Shown: positions 42,757 through 52,570 of the stretch, in pieces
Layout: the number at the start of each line of letters is the position of its first letter
How positions within the stretch are numbered: position 1 is the first letter of the stretch
Assembly (NCBI GenBank): GCA_002482845.1
Contig: DLGT01000096.1
Location: 62,001 to 126,000 of the forward strand
DNA: 64,000 nt
Direction of reading: 5' to 3'
Source of the DNA: Saprospiraceae bacterium UBA7687
GTDB lineage: Bacteria; Bacteroidota; Bacteroidia; Chitinophagales; Saprospiraceae
Made by a program: the position numbers and the translations under genes
The notes under the pieces: generated by a model
Seen by the model: only the letters and a program-made list of their open reading frames with translations
Database searches by the model: none
Told to the model about the DNA's origin: nothing

Positions 42757-43815
42757 ATGAAACATTTAATTTATCTCTTGCTACTGCTTTGTCCATTAGC
42801 ATCCATCAAGGCACAGAAATCTTTTGACAAAGAAGTCAAAGCCATCAGTCGGCAAATAGAAAACATCACCACCGAACAAAAAGAATGGTTAAGACTAGAA
42901 GTAGAATCCATCAACACCAAGGTAGATAACAACGAATTGACAGCTGCACAAGGTGAAGAACTTAAAAAAGTAGCTGCCCAAAAATGCGCTACCAATATAG
43001 AAGAAAAAATAATTCCTTTGGAAGCAGAACTCCAACAACTTGTCAAAGATAAGGTAGAAGGGAAATACGATAAAGATACACCTGTTGTTTCATCAGATGA
43101 TGACGATGATGACAATAATTTTAAATTTGAGTGGAAAACCAAAAATAAAAAGAAAATAAAGGGTGAATCTCGTACAACATCTCAATTTGTATTTGCGATC
43201 GGTCTAAATAATATGGTGACAGATGGCGATCTTTCATCTATAGAAAACAACGCTATCCAATTTAATAACTCTAGATTTTATGAATGGGGATTCACATGGA
43301 AGACCAGAATAGTGCCAACATCCAATCTACTCCAACTTAAGTATGGTCTTTCATTTACTTACAATAATCTAAGACCAAAAGACAATCAATATTTTGTGAC
43401 AAATGGAGATCAAACAAACTTAGCAACTCATCCATTTACCTTGTCCAAAGAGCCGTATTTAAGGACGATAAATATGGTAGTACCGGTGCATCTAGAGTTT
43501 GATTTTTCCAAAAAAAGAGTCATAGATGAGAAAACCATCCTTAAATCACAAAAAGGGGTGAGACTAGGTATCGGAGGATACGCAGGTATCAATCTAAGTA
43601 CAAAGCAAAAATTAGAATACAAAAATCAAGCATTTACCTACGAAGAAACCATCAAGGGCGACTACAATACAAGTGACTTAGTCTATGGATTGAGTGGATA
43701 TATTGGCTATAGAGATGTGAGTTTTTATGCAAAGTACGACCTGAATCCTATCTTTACAGACAATGAGATAAATCAAAATAATATATCATTCAGTGTACGT
43801 TTTGATTTTAATTAA
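42757..43815 (+). CDS. PorT-like outer-membrane beta-barrel protein
   Basis: 352 residues with signal peptide MKHLIYLLLLLCPLASIKAQ. Residues 25-105 form a charged coiled-coil domain (VKAISRQIENITTEQKEWLR), followed by an acidic spacer (SSDDDDDDNN) and a C-terminal barrel of about 200 residues with alternating strands (FVFAIGLNNMVTDG, WTFTWKTRIVPTSNL-like, SFSVRFDFN end). Third gene of the ECF sigma/anti-sigma set, so it is likely the surface partner or target. It ends before a terminator. Confidence 0.75.
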   Translation: MKHLIYLLLLLCPLASIKAQKSFDKEVKAISRQIENITTEQKEWLRLEVESINTKVDNNELTAAQGEELKKVAAQKCATNIEEKIIPLEAELQQLVKDKVEGKYDKDTPVVSSDDDDDDNNFKFEWKTKNKKKIKGESRTTSQFVFAIGLNNMVTDGDLSSIENNAIQFNNSRFYEWGFTWKTRIVPTSNLLQLKYGLSFTYNNLRPKDNQYFVTNGDQTNLATHPFTLSKEPYLRTINMVVPVHLEFDFSKKRVIDEKTILKSQKGVRLGIGGYAGINLSTKQKLEYKNQAFTYEETIKGDYNTSDLVYGLSGYIGYRDVSFYAKYDLNPIFTDNEINQNNISFSVRFDFN

Positions 43816-43835
43816 AGCATAGTTTTTAGTTTTAG

Positions 43836-43880
43836 AATGCTCGACCAGATAAGGTTTCTTATTTCGTCGAGCATTTTTTA
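43836..43880 (+). terminator. Terminator after the outer-membrane protein gene
   Basis: AATGCTCGAC (43836-43845) pairs perfectly with GTCGAGCATT (43866-43875), followed by a T run. It also separates the convergent aspartokinase gene. Confidence 0.85.
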
Positions 43881-43887
43881 TTTGGGT

Positions 43888-45177
43888 CTATTCCTTTCGC
43901 TTCATCTTAGGTAGATTTCTCACCACCATTTGCACCGTATCCTGAAGTTTCTCTTCGAATAGGATGAGTTTGTTCTTCTTCATATCCTTTAGAATGTCTT
44001 CGTTATAATGTCTGATGGTCACGAGTTCTAGGTCATTATCTTGAATCATCTTAAATTCAGTACCCAGTTCTTTCTCAAATTTTTTGATTCTGTCAGGTAT
44101 ATTATTGACACATACAGAAAAACTGATGGCCGTGTTTCGCATCATATTGACTTTAAGTCTATGCTTTGCAAGAAGCGCAAATATCATACTCAAGTGATGC
44201 TCTGCGACAAAAGAAAAGTCATTGGTTGAGATATGGAGCAAGGTCTGATCATGTTCGATGACGATGACAGGTGGATAACTCATTTCCTTTTCGTCACTGA
44301 TTACGGTTCCTTCACTAGATGGATCTAGAAACGGACGTACGAATAGTGGTATCTGTTTGTTTTGAAGCGGTTTTATCGTCTTCGGGTGGATGACTTTGGC
44401 ACCATAATACGTCATTTCTATGGCTTCATTATAAGATATCCTTGGCATCTTAATCACTTCGTCAAAGATACGTGGATCTCCTGTCAACACGCCCGGTACG
44501 TCTTTCCAGATATGCATACTATCCGCATCTAGACAATAAGATAGGATAGCAGCTGTGTAATCAGAGCCTTCTCTACCTAGCGTAGTGGTGAAGTTTTCAC
44601 TTGTCGACCCTATGAAACCTTGTGTGACGATATGATTTGCCGTTTCCAGCATAGGTATGATTTTATGTTTGGCGTTGGATTGTGTGGTATCCCATTGTAT
44701 ACGCGCGTCTCTGTAGGTATTGTCCGTCAGGATGACATCCCGTACGTCTAGCCACTTACTGCTGATCTTTAGATATTGTAAATAATGTATCAAAATTTTG
44801 GAAGACAACAATTCACCCATAGATACGATCTGATCGTAGGTATAGTCATAATCTTCATGTGGCACTTCTTCTAGTACCCATTCTATCTCTACAAAAGCAT
44901 CATTAATATCATCCAATACAGCTTGTGACACAGGAAATAACTCTTGTATCAAGGCCACATGGCTAGACTTTATCTTCAATAACAAAGCTTCTGTTTGTCC
45001 ATCTTGGGCATAAAAACTCTTGACTACTTCTTCTAGTGCATTGGTTGTTTTACCCATTGCGGAGACTACGACGACTATTTTTTCGTCACTGTATTTCTGT
45101 AGTATCTGACCTACATTTCTGAATCCTTCGGAATCTTTGACCGAAGCACCACCAAATTTGAAAACTTTTATTTGCAT
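43888..45177 (-). CDS. lysC: Aspartate kinase (aspartokinase)
   Basis: 429 residues. The family start KVFKFGGASVKDSEGFRNVG is present, followed by VVVVSAMGKTTNALEE, the aspartate-binding and catalytic region GREGSDYTAAILSYCLDADS, and WKDVPGVLTGDPR. The C-terminal ACT-like regulatory region (HLSMIFALLAKHRLKVNMMR) is present. It phosphorylates aspartate, the first step to lysine, threonine and methionine. Length is normal for a monofunctional enzyme, with no fused homoserine dehydrogenase. It is divergent from the sodium-pump operon and followed by a terminator shared with the convergent gene. Confidence 0.9.
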   Translation of the reverse strand: MQIKVFKFGGASVKDSEGFRNVGQILQKYSDEKIVVVVSAMGKTTNALEEVVKSFYAQDGQTEALLLKIKSSHVALIQELFPVSQAVLDDINDAFVEIEWVLEEVPHEDYDYTYDQIVSMGELLSSKILIHYLQYLKISSKWLDVRDVILTDNTYRDARIQWDTTQSNAKHKIIPMLETANHIVTQGFIGSTSENFTTTLGREGSDYTAAILSYCLDADSMHIWKDVPGVLTGDPRIFDEVIKMPRISYNEAIEMTYYGAKVIHPKTIKPLQNKQIPLFVRPFLDPSSEGTVISDEKEMSYPPVIVIEHDQTLLHISTNDFSFVAEHHLSMIFALLAKHRLKVNMMRNTAISFSVCVNNIPDRIKKFEKELGTEFKMIQDNDLELVTIRHYNEDILKDMKKNKLILFEEKLQDTVQMVVRNLPKMKRKE

Positions 45178-45300
45178 AACACCCTGATATACTTAATTTT
45201 CTACTTCTTTGAATAAATTATCCTTAAATTAACAACGTAAAGGTAAGTAGTTTTAATTTTTTTTACTTAATTTCGCTCCCTTTAATATCAAAAGTCACTA

Positions 45301-45558
45301 ATGGAAAGTACATTGTCTAATGCTCTGCTGCTACTCGTAGTAGGAATGAGTACCGTTTTTGTCATTTTATTTTTGGTGGTCACGGGTGGCAACCTACTCA
45401 TCAAACTCATCAATAAAGTAGAAGTGGCTTCGCCAGAAGTACCATTTGCAAGAATCCAACAAGATACCATCGAGCCTACCAAAGTGGCCATCATCGCAGC
45501 AACTGTAGAAGCCATCACTCATGGAAAGGGTAGGGTAGATAAAATAGAAAAACTATAA
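45301..45558 (+). CDS. oadG: Sodium-pump decarboxylase gamma subunit, OadG-like
   Basis: 85 residues with one membrane helix (LLLLVVGMSTVFVILFLVVT, about 9-28) and a hydrophilic tail ending AAIIAATVEAITHGKGRVDK, a typical OadG layout. It anchors the biotin carrier/carboxyltransferase subunit to the beta subunit of the Na+-pumping decarboxylase. It is first in the order gamma-alpha-beta, 36 nt before the alpha gene. Confidence 0.85.
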   Translation: MESTLSNALLLLVVGMSTVFVILFLVVTGGNLLIKLINKVEVASPEVPFARIQQDTIEPTKVAIIAATVEAITHGKGRVDKIEKL

Positions 45559-45594
45559 GCTTTTAGGTTATAACCAAATTCCAAAATCAGTATT

Positions 45595-47460
45595 ATGCAA
45601 AGAAAAGAAATCAAGTTGGCACTCATGTATCGAGACATGTGGCAGTCATCAGGAAAATATATGCCGCGGGTAGACCAATTGGTTCGTGTCGCTGAGCCTA
45701 TCATAGAGATGGGTTGTTTCAGTAGGGTAGAGACCAATGGTGGCGGCTTCGAACAAATAAATCTTCTCTATGGAGAAAATCCAAATATATCTGTACGTCA
45801 ATGGACAAAACCATTCAACGAAGCTGGTATTCAGACGCAAATGTTAGAACGTGGTCTGAATGGATTACGCATGAATCCAGTGCCAAAAGATGTCCGTAAA
45901 TTGATGTTTAAAGTCAAAAAACTCCAAGGTACAGATATTTCCCGTTCATTTGATGGACTTAATAATCCAGAGAATCTCGCTCATTCATTCCAATATGCGC
46001 GTGAAGGTGGCATGATCGCTCAAGGTGCATTGAGTATGACCGTCTCACCATTGCATACCATTGAATATTTTATCAATCTAGCAGAATCTTTTATCGAATT
46101 AGGAGCAGAAGAGATATGTCTCAAAGATATGGCCGGCATAGCACGACCTGTCTCTGTAGGCAAAATCATCAAAGGCATCAGAGAGCGACATCCCAACATC
46201 ATTATCCAGTATCATGCCCATAGTACACCTGGTTTTTCGGTAGCTTCGGCATTAGAAGCTGCTCGTAATGGTGTAGATATCATCGATGTAGGTATGGAAC
46301 CATTGTCATGGGGAACAGGCCACGCAGACTTATTGACCATACATGCTATGTTGGTGGATGCTGGTTTTTCGGTGCCTGATATCAATATGAAAGCGTATAT
46401 GCAAGTCAGGACATTGACCCAAGAGTTTATTGATGACTTCTTAGGTTATTACATCAGTCCAAAAAATCGAGAGATGAATTCCTTGCTTATCGGTCCAGGA
46501 CTTCCGGGTGGTATGATGGGCAGTCTAATGTCAGACCTAGAGCAAAACTTAGCAAGTCTTAATGCTTGGTTTGAAAAAAATGGAAAATCCCCGATCACAC
46601 AAGATGAATTGCTTGTCAAGTTATTTGATGAAGTTCAATATGTATTGCCACGATTTGGGTATCCACCATTGGTGACACCATTCAGCCAATACGTGAAAAA
46701 TGTGGCATTGATGAATGTGATTCAGATGGAAAAAGGAAAAGAAAGATGGTCCATGCTAGATGAGAATACATGGAATATGTTGTTAGGCCAGCAAGGTCAA
46801 CTGTTAGGACCTATAGATCAAGAAATAGTAGATTTGGCCAATAAACAAGGTAGAACGTTTTTTAAAGGTGATCCACAATCTCTTTATCCCGACCAGTTAG
46901 ATTTGTATCGTCAGAAGATGCAAGAAAAAGGATGGGAAACAGGACAAGATGATGAAGAATTATTGGAATATGCGATGCATCCTACTCAATATGAAGCGTA
47001 TAAATCAGGAGATGCCAAAGCAAAATTCTTAGAAGATTTGTCCAAAAAACGTGCACCATCACAGCCAATTGTTGCAGCTCCTACGCCATCTGCCATGCCA
47101 TCACAAATAAATGTAGATGTTAACGGTGAAAAATATTTGGTCAAAATATCTTATCCAGATCAAAGCAGCGAAAGTCAAAAAGTAGATGCTATTGAGCAAA
47201 AACCAATCTCAATGTCATCAAATGGTGTCGCAAAATATATCACATCACCATTAGAAGGTAAGTTTTTCCTGACAAAAGAATCAAGTGAAAAAGGTATCAA
47301 AGTAGGTGATGTCATCAAAAAAGGTGATACTGTGGCCTATGTAGAAGCCATGAAAGTAATAAATGCCATTTCTTCAGATGTGTCAGGTACCGTCGCTGAG
47401 ATATTGGTCCAAACAGGTGCCGATGTAGAAGAAGATGAAAACATCATAAAAATAGTCTGA
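45595..47460 (+). CDS. oadA: Decarboxylase alpha subunit with biotin domain, OadA/PycB-like but divergent
   Basis: 621 residues. The N-terminal carboxyltransferase barrel shows LKDMAGIARPVSVGKIIKGI, the metal-binding HAH in YHAHSTPG, and LPGGMMGSLMSDLEQN; the C-terminal biotinyl domain has VEAMKV with the biotin Lys at 587 (SPLEGKFFLTKESSEKGIKV precedes). The enzyme moves carboxyl to biotin before the beta subunit pumps Na+. Several usual active-site stretches differ (RDMWQSSGKYMPR instead of an RDGHQS-like start; ETNGGGFEQINLLYGE instead of the WGGATFD motif), so the substrate may not be oxaloacetate. It is 1 nt before the beta gene. Confidence 0.8.
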   Translation: MQRKEIKLALMYRDMWQSSGKYMPRVDQLVRVAEPIIEMGCFSRVETNGGGFEQINLLYGENPNISVRQWTKPFNEAGIQTQMLERGLNGLRMNPVPKDVRKLMFKVKKLQGTDISRSFDGLNNPENLAHSFQYAREGGMIAQGALSMTVSPLHTIEYFINLAESFIELGAEEICLKDMAGIARPVSVGKIIKGIRERHPNIIIQYHAHSTPGFSVASALEAARNGVDIIDVGMEPLSWGTGHADLLTIHAMLVDAGFSVPDINMKAYMQVRTLTQEFIDDFLGYYISPKNREMNSLLIGPGLPGGMMGSLMSDLEQNLASLNAWFEKNGKSPITQDELLVKLFDEVQYVLPRFGYPPLVTPFSQYVKNVALMNVIQMEKGKERWSMLDENTWNMLLGQQGQLLGPIDQEIVDLANKQGRTFFKGDPQSLYPDQLDLYRQKMQEKGWETGQDDEELLEYAMHPTQYEAYKSGDAKAKFLEDLSKKRAPSQPIVAAPTPSAMPSQINVDVNGEKYLVKISYPDQSSESQKVDAIEQKPISMSSNGVAKYITSPLEGKFFLTKESSEKGIKVGDVIKKGDTVAYVEAMKVINAISSDVSGTVAEILVQTGADVEEDENIIKIV

Positions 47461-47461
47461 C

Positions 47462-48667
47462 ATGGAAATTTTAAAAGGTATTTATGATATGACTGCATTT
47501 GGTGCGATAGGGAAGGATCCTTGGTCACTGCTAATGATTGCATTAGCCATATTGCTTTTGTATCTTGGTATAGGCAAAAAATTCGAACCCTTATTGCTTG
47601 TTCCGATTGCGTTTGGTGTTTTATTGGCCAATTTTCCAGGTGGGAATATGGGTGTCATCCCTTCTGACGAAACCAATGGCATCATGAATCTTACTATCAT
47701 CCAAATAGCAAAGGAATATGGTATCATGAATATGTTGTATTATCTACTGATCAAAACAGGCTTATTGCCACCACTAATATTTATGGGTGTGGGTGCGTTG
47801 ACAGATTTTGGCCCTATGCTTCGGAATCTCAGGCTTGCATATTTTGGTGCGGCTGCACAGATTGGGATATTTACAGTATTGATGGCTGCTACGGCTATTG
47901 GATTTACGCTTAAGGAGTCTGCTGCCCTAGGTATTATAGGTGGAGCTGATGGACCTACAGCTATTTACACTGCTATTGTTTTGGCTCCTCATTTACTAGG
48001 TCCGATTGCGATTGCGGCTTATTCCTACATGGCTTTAGTACCCGTGATTATTCCATTAATTGCAAACCTTACCATGTCTGAAAAAGAGTTTAAAATCAAT
48101 ATGAAGGAACAAGATAAATTGTATCCACCAACGCAAGTAATTAAAAATCTTAAACTTTTAAAAATAGTTTTTCCCATCGTCTTGTGCGTGATTGTCTCCT
48201 TACTTGTGCCATCCGCAGTACCACTCGTAGGTATGTTGTTGTTTGGTAATTTAGTCAAAGAGATCGGTACGGATACGCATCGACTTTTTTCGGCAGCATC
48301 AGAAACGATACTTAATACAGCCACCATATTTTTGGGTTTGACAGTAGGAGCGACGATGACATCAGCGACTTTTCTACAGTCACAGACATTGATGATAATC
48401 GTTGGTGGTTTTTTAGCTTTTTGTCTTTCAGTCGCAGGTGGGATTTATGCAGTGAAACTGTACAACATCTTTGCAAAGAAAAAAATAAATCCATTGATCG
48501 GTGCAACAGGCCTGAGTGCAGTCCCTATGTCTTCAAGAGTAGCAAATGAAATGGCACTCAAATATGATCCGACCAATCACATTCTCCAATATGCTATGTC
48601 GAGTAATATCTCAGGCGTCATAGGTAGTGCTGTAGCAGCAGGCGTATTGATTTCCTTTTTGAAATAA
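47462..48667 (+). CDS. oadB: Sodium-pump decarboxylase beta subunit, OadB-like
   Basis: 401 residues, polytopic membrane protein of normal OadB length. The signature GIIGGADGPTAIYTAIVLAP includes the Asp used in sodium transport, and the C-terminal DPTNHILQYAMSSNISGVIG with SAVAAGVLI is conserved. It decarboxylates carboxybiotin and exports Na+. It follows the alpha gene by 1 nt; the LOG gene begins 30 nt later, so it may be part of the same transcript. Confidence 0.9.
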   Translation: MEILKGIYDMTAFGAIGKDPWSLLMIALAILLLYLGIGKKFEPLLLVPIAFGVLLANFPGGNMGVIPSDETNGIMNLTIIQIAKEYGIMNMLYYLLIKTGLLPPLIFMGVGALTDFGPMLRNLRLAYFGAAAQIGIFTVLMAATAIGFTLKESAALGIIGGADGPTAIYTAIVLAPHLLGPIAIAAYSYMALVPVIIPLIANLTMSEKEFKINMKEQDKLYPPTQVIKNLKLLKIVFPIVLCVIVSLLVPSAVPLVGMLLFGNLVKEIGTDTHRLFSAASETILNTATIFLGLTVGATMTSATFLQSQTLMIIVGGFLAFCLSVAGGIYAVKLYNIFAKKKINPLIGATGLSAVPMSSRVANEMALKYDPTNHILQYAMSSNISGVIGSAVAAGVLISFLK

Positions 48668-48697
48668 ATAAATTTAGAAAATTAAAATATAAATACA

Positions 48698-49288
48698 TTG
48701 AATTCTTTAAAAAATATATCAGTTTTTTGTGGCTCATCTAGGGGGAATGGCGATTCCTTTATGGAAGGTGCTACAACTATGGCAGAGTTTCTTGCAGATC
48801 GTGGTGTAGCTATCGTATATGGTGGTGCCAAAGTAGGTCTCATGGGAGCTGTGGCAGATGCAGCACTTCGCAAAAATGGAAAGGTCATCGGCGTAATACC
48901 TGATTTTATAAAAAGTAAAGAGATTGCACATGAAGGATTAACCGAACTTATTACGGTGACATCGATGCAGGAAAGGAAAACAATTATGCATGAAAAATCA
49001 GATGGCGCCATCATCCTTCCTGGTGGATTCGGTACCTTAGATGAAATGTTCGAATTGCTTACATGGGGACAACTAGGTTTACATACCAAACCTATTGGTA
49101 TTCTAAATATTGATGGATTTTATGATCATCTCATTAGTTGTATGGATAATATGGTGAGTAATGGGTTTTTGCGTGGATCTAATAGAGATATGTTGATCAT
49201 AGAAAAAGATATCCATCAATTATTTGATGCTATGGTCAATTATGAGCCACCATTAAAACCCAAATGGATAGATTTAGACCAAGTGTAA
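48698..49288 (+). CDS. LOG family protein (putative nucleotide 5'-monophosphate phosphoribohydrolase)
   Basis: 196 residues, started at TTG. The Rossmann-fold marks are ISVFCGSSRGNGDSFMEGAT, VYGGAKVGLMGAVADAAL, the family motif PGGFGTLDEMFELLTW, and MQERKTIMHEKSDG. LOG proteins hydrolyse nucleoside monophosphates such as cytokinin ribotides or AMP/IMP. Older names such as lysine decarboxylase are wrong for this family. It is probably cotranscribed with the sodium pump, as no terminator is seen between them. Confidence 0.85.
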   Translation: MNSLKNISVFCGSSRGNGDSFMEGATTMAEFLADRGVAIVYGGAKVGLMGAVADAALRKNGKVIGVIPDFIKSKEIAHEGLTELITVTSMQERKTIMHEKSDGAIILPGGFGTLDEMFELLTWGQLGLHTKPIGILNIDGFYDHLISCMDNMVSNGFLRGSNRDMLIIEKDIHQLFDAMVNYEPPLKPKWIDLDQV

Positions 49289-49303
49289 TGGAAAAAGTTG
49301 ATG

Positions 49304-49350
49304 TAATCAGACAATCAAAGTTTGACATAATAAAATTGATTGTCTGATTA
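49304..49350. terminator. Hairpin between convergent genes, probable shared terminator
   Basis: A perfect 15-bp stem (TAATCAGACAATCAA with TTGATTGTCTGATTA), 17-nt loop. The T run after the stem is poor, so it may stop both transcripts by structure rather than as a classical terminator. Confidence 0.55.
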
Positions 49351-49363
49351 TTACATATTATAA

Positions 49364-51226
49364 TTATTTATCTATAACTTCTGGAGACATTAATCTCGGA
49401 TATACATTATTAGTACGATCAGTATCTGCCATTCTTTGAGATGCGTCTATTTCGATCTTAAGAATTTCTTTGGCAGCCATATCTAGATTGATTTTATAAG
49501 TTGGATGCGTCCAAGGCCAATCTTTTAGAACGGTGAATCCATCATAAAATCTATCACCTGTTTTTTCTCCTCTCATCATTTCTAGCGGAATATAATATTT
49601 GATGACTTCACCTTTTTCTGTAGTAATAGTGACATCGAGTGGCATCGGCATTTTTCCTATTCTCTTCAGATATATGGCTTTGCCCCTTGCATCATCGATG
49701 GCATAATCAATGGTGTGGGTAGAGTTGACAAAATATTCTTTAAACCAATCTAACTCCAAGCCTGAAGTTTTTTCCATGACACGGATAAAATCATTTGGAT
49801 TTGGGTGTTTAAATTTCCATGTATCAAAATAGTTGAGCATACCTTTATCAAAAGCTTTTTCGCCTATGACATATCTCAATTGCTCTAAAAATGCTTCTCC
49901 TTTAGTGTAAGATGCCACACCATATGCGGTATTGGACTGAAAATGGTCTGCATGAGTGACAAGCGCTTCTTCTTCACCACTTAATGCAAAATTGATATAT
50001 CCTTTTATTACCTGATGGTGTGGATTGACTTCATATTCACCAGGTATTAGTTTGTTCATTTTTAAATGATTCATGACTTCACTGCTTGCATAAGATGTAA
50101 ATCCTTCATCCATCCAATGGTAAAGAGCTTCATTTGTGCCAAGGACCATCTGATACCAACTGTGCATAAGTTCATGGATGGTCACACCCACTAGACTGAT
50201 CATGCTACGCTCACCAGTGATAAGAGTAGCCATAGGGTATTCCATGCCACCATCACCTCCTTGTATCACAGAATATTCAGGAAATGGATATTTGCCATAT
50301 TTTTGATTGATAAATGTCAGACTTTCGTCAATTATTGCAGGTAAACTTTCCCAGTTTTCAGTTGTTTTTTCTCCTGGTTGGTAAAAGAATCTAAGTATGG
50401 TGCCATCGGCGGCTTTGTGGACTATTTGTTTGTAATCTGGATCTGCAGCCCATACAAAATCATGTACATTTTCTGCTTTGAAGTGCCATGTTAGTTTGGA
50501 TGGACGTTCTTTAGGTTCATTATTACTATAGCCATAACCTATTTCATTTTTGTTTTGTAATACTCCAGTAGCTGCTACAATATAATCACTTGGTAAGGTG
50601 ATTTTGACATCATAATCTCCCCAGATACCATAAAATTCTCTGGCTACATATGGGTTTGCATGCCATCCTTGGTAATCGTAATTACATAATTTGGGATACC
50701 ACTGAGACATACTATATTCTATACCTTCGGCATTAAATCTACCTGTGCGACGTACTTGAAGGGGAACTTGTGATGTGAATGCCATTTCAAGTGTCACAGT
50801 GGAATGTGGCAATATTGGTTCAGGCAATTCGACTTCTAGGATGGTACCCACAGATTTATATTTTGCAGGTTTGCCATTCATTTTTAAGAAGTGGATGATT
50901 TGATAGCCCTGGTCTGCCTTGATGAGTTTTGATATCCGATCAGCTACTCGTTTGTCTGGATCTGGGAGTGTTCTAGATCTGACATCCATCATACTTTCTG
51001 GCTGAAAGGCATTGAGATACAAATGATAAAATACTTTGGTCAATGTGTCAGGACTATTATTGGTATATTCTATCCTTTGATTGCCATTAGCATGATGTTT
51101 TTTGAATAAGAAGTCGACATCCATTTTATATTTTACAGCTTGTTGCCACCTTTCGACTTGTGCATTAGCTAATTGTTGTATTAAGGTACTTACAAGTAAT
51201 ACGAATAAAATTCTTTTTGAGATCAT
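49364..51226 (-). CDS. M1 family metallopeptidase
   Basis: 620 residues with signal peptide (ILFVLLVSTLIQQLANAQ). The exopeptidase motif GGMEYP is at 326-331, the zinc site HELMH at 351-355, and the third zinc ligand Glu374 in WMDEGFTSYA, 19 residues after the second His, as in M1 aminopeptidases. The N-terminal beta domain is complete; the usual C-terminal helical domain is shortened. It probably trims peptides in the periplasm or outside the cell. No T9SS sorting domain. It stands alone with no clear -7 box upstream. Confidence 0.9.
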   Translation of the reverse strand: MISKRILFVLLVSTLIQQLANAQVERWQQAVKYKMDVDFLFKKHHANGNQRIEYTNNSPDTLTKVFYHLYLNAFQPESMMDVRSRTLPDPDKRVADRISKLIKADQGYQIIHFLKMNGKPAKYKSVGTILEVELPEPILPHSTVTLEMAFTSQVPLQVRRTGRFNAEGIEYSMSQWYPKLCNYDYQGWHANPYVAREFYGIWGDYDVKITLPSDYIVAATGVLQNKNEIGYGYSNNEPKERPSKLTWHFKAENVHDFVWAADPDYKQIVHKAADGTILRFFYQPGEKTTENWESLPAIIDESLTFINQKYGKYPFPEYSVIQGGDGGMEYPMATLITGERSMISLVGVTIHELMHSWYQMVLGTNEALYHWMDEGFTSYASSEVMNHLKMNKLIPGEYEVNPHHQVIKGYINFALSGEEEALVTHADHFQSNTAYGVASYTKGEAFLEQLRYVIGEKAFDKGMLNYFDTWKFKHPNPNDFIRVMEKTSGLELDWFKEYFVNSTHTIDYAIDDARGKAIYLKRIGKMPMPLDVTITTEKGEVIKYYIPLEMMRGEKTGDRFYDGFTVLKDWPWTHPTYKINLDMAAKEILKIEIDASQRMADTDRTNNVYPRLMSPEVIDK

Positions 51227-51338
51227 ACGGATATTAACTATATTAAATTAATTATGGAATATTTATACTTAAAACCGCTATATAGTGATGATAGCTTGAT
51301 TTTTTATTTGTTGTTAATAACATTATTATTTAAAAATA

Positions 51339-52295
51339 CTACACGACATTCTTATATTCAGGCTCTTCTTGTACTGGTTGTAATAGCGTTTGCCAAGAAG
51401 GCCATTTGTATATTTTATGGCAGATTATGATAAAAACAACCGACGCACCCATAAATGCTAGTGTCATCAAAGATGGGTTTATCTCTGTTGTTTTAAATAA
51501 ACTATCAGTTTGCAATACACTACCTTCATAGGTAAATAACGTCGCTCCAAATATATTTGTTGCAGCATGAACACCTAGGGCCAATTCTAATCCATCATCC
51601 CAAACTGTAATCAAGGCTAAAAATAATCCAGCGGTGACGTAATATATTTGCATTGTCCAAAATCCATATTTTTCAACTTCTGGGTTTGCGCCATGTACAA
51701 AACCAAATAAGATACTCGTTAGCAAGATGGCTAACCATTTATTTTTGCTAAAAAAAGCAATGCCTTGCATGAGATACCCTCTAAAAAACAATTCTTCAAA
51801 ACTTGTTTGGAAAGGCAAAAATATCAAGGATATAATTAATAAGGGTAAAAAACTAGCTGCTTCAAATCTGAAGAAATATGTATCAGGTGCCATCAAGTAA
51901 CTAATCCCTTCCATCATCAGTGACAACAGCATCCATAATCCGAATCCAAAAAATATCTTATTGTAATTAATGTTTGACCTTGGAGTAATCAGGTCTTGCA
52001 TCTTTTTAAAGTGTATTTGTGTCATTACTAACCATAAACCGACCAAAGCGAAGACAAAAATCAGTATCAACAAAGCAAAACCAATGTTTTTGTCTATTCC
52101 GAAAAGACTAAAGTCCATTGTTTTTTCGAATTCCTTTAATGCATTTTTTCCTATGGATGAATCTTGGTTCATTCTCCAATATTGCACCATACCTAATGGA
52201 ATAGAACCTGCCATATAAAATACGGCAATTAATATTACACCCACCAAATACCTCCACCAATCATTTAATCCTTTAAAACCTGAGCTTAAATACAT
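51339..52295 (-). CDS. CPBP family intramembrane protease (CAAX/Abi)
   Basis: 318 residues with about eight membrane helices. The CPBP catalytic motifs are visible: FEELFFRGYLMQGI (EE-x3-R), FGFVHGANPE (F-x3-H) and GVHAATNIFGATLF (H-x3-N). Bacterial members are glutamate-dependent intramembrane proteases related to Rce1 and linked to peptide processing or self-immunity; the substrate is unknown. A minus-strand box TATATTTG at 52322-52315 gives a 16-nt leader. Confidence 0.85.
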   Translation of the reverse strand: MYLSSGFKGLNDWWRYLVGVILIAVFYMAGSIPLGMVQYWRMNQDSSIGKNALKEFEKTMDFSLFGIDKNIGFALLILIFVFALVGLWLVMTQIHFKKMQDLITPRSNINYNKIFFGFGLWMLLSLMMEGISYLMAPDTYFFRFEAASFLPLLIISLIFLPFQTSFEELFFRGYLMQGIAFFSKNKWLAILLTSILFGFVHGANPEVEKYGFWTMQIYYVTAGLFLALITVWDDGLELALGVHAATNIFGATLFTYEGSVLQTDSLFKTTEINPSLMTLAFMGASVVFIIICHKIYKWPSWQTLLQPVQEEPEYKNVV

Positions 52296-52314
52296 GAGTA
52301 CTTTTATTTTGGCC

Positions 52315-52322
52315 CAAATATA
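52315..52322 (-). promoter_or_regulatory. -7 promoter box of the CPBP protease gene
   Basis: TATATTTG on the minus strand fits TAnnTTTG; the ATG follows at 52295. Confidence 0.55.
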
Positions 52323-52545
52323 GTTGATTTTTTTCGCTGTGAAAATTTATATAGATGTTACCAATGCATTTCTCTTTTAAAATGGACAATTTCATAGACT
52401 GAAAATCAATAGTTTGAGTTATTCAAGTACATCACAATTACTAGTTTTCAAAAAAATCGTTGATGAATAGGTTGGATTTTCCCCAAAAATAGACTGATAT
52501 TTATTAAAAGTACCATTCAATAATTAAAAAAATCATTTATAGTCC

Positions 52546-52553
52546 TATCTTTG
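52546..52553 (+). promoter_or_regulatory. -7 promoter box of the DUF6580 gene
   Basis: TATCTTTG fits the consensus. It places transcription start at about 52557, so the GTG at 52556 cannot start translation and the ATG at 52571 is preferred. Confidence 0.6.
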
Positions 52554-52570
52554 CAGTGAAATCAAGATCA

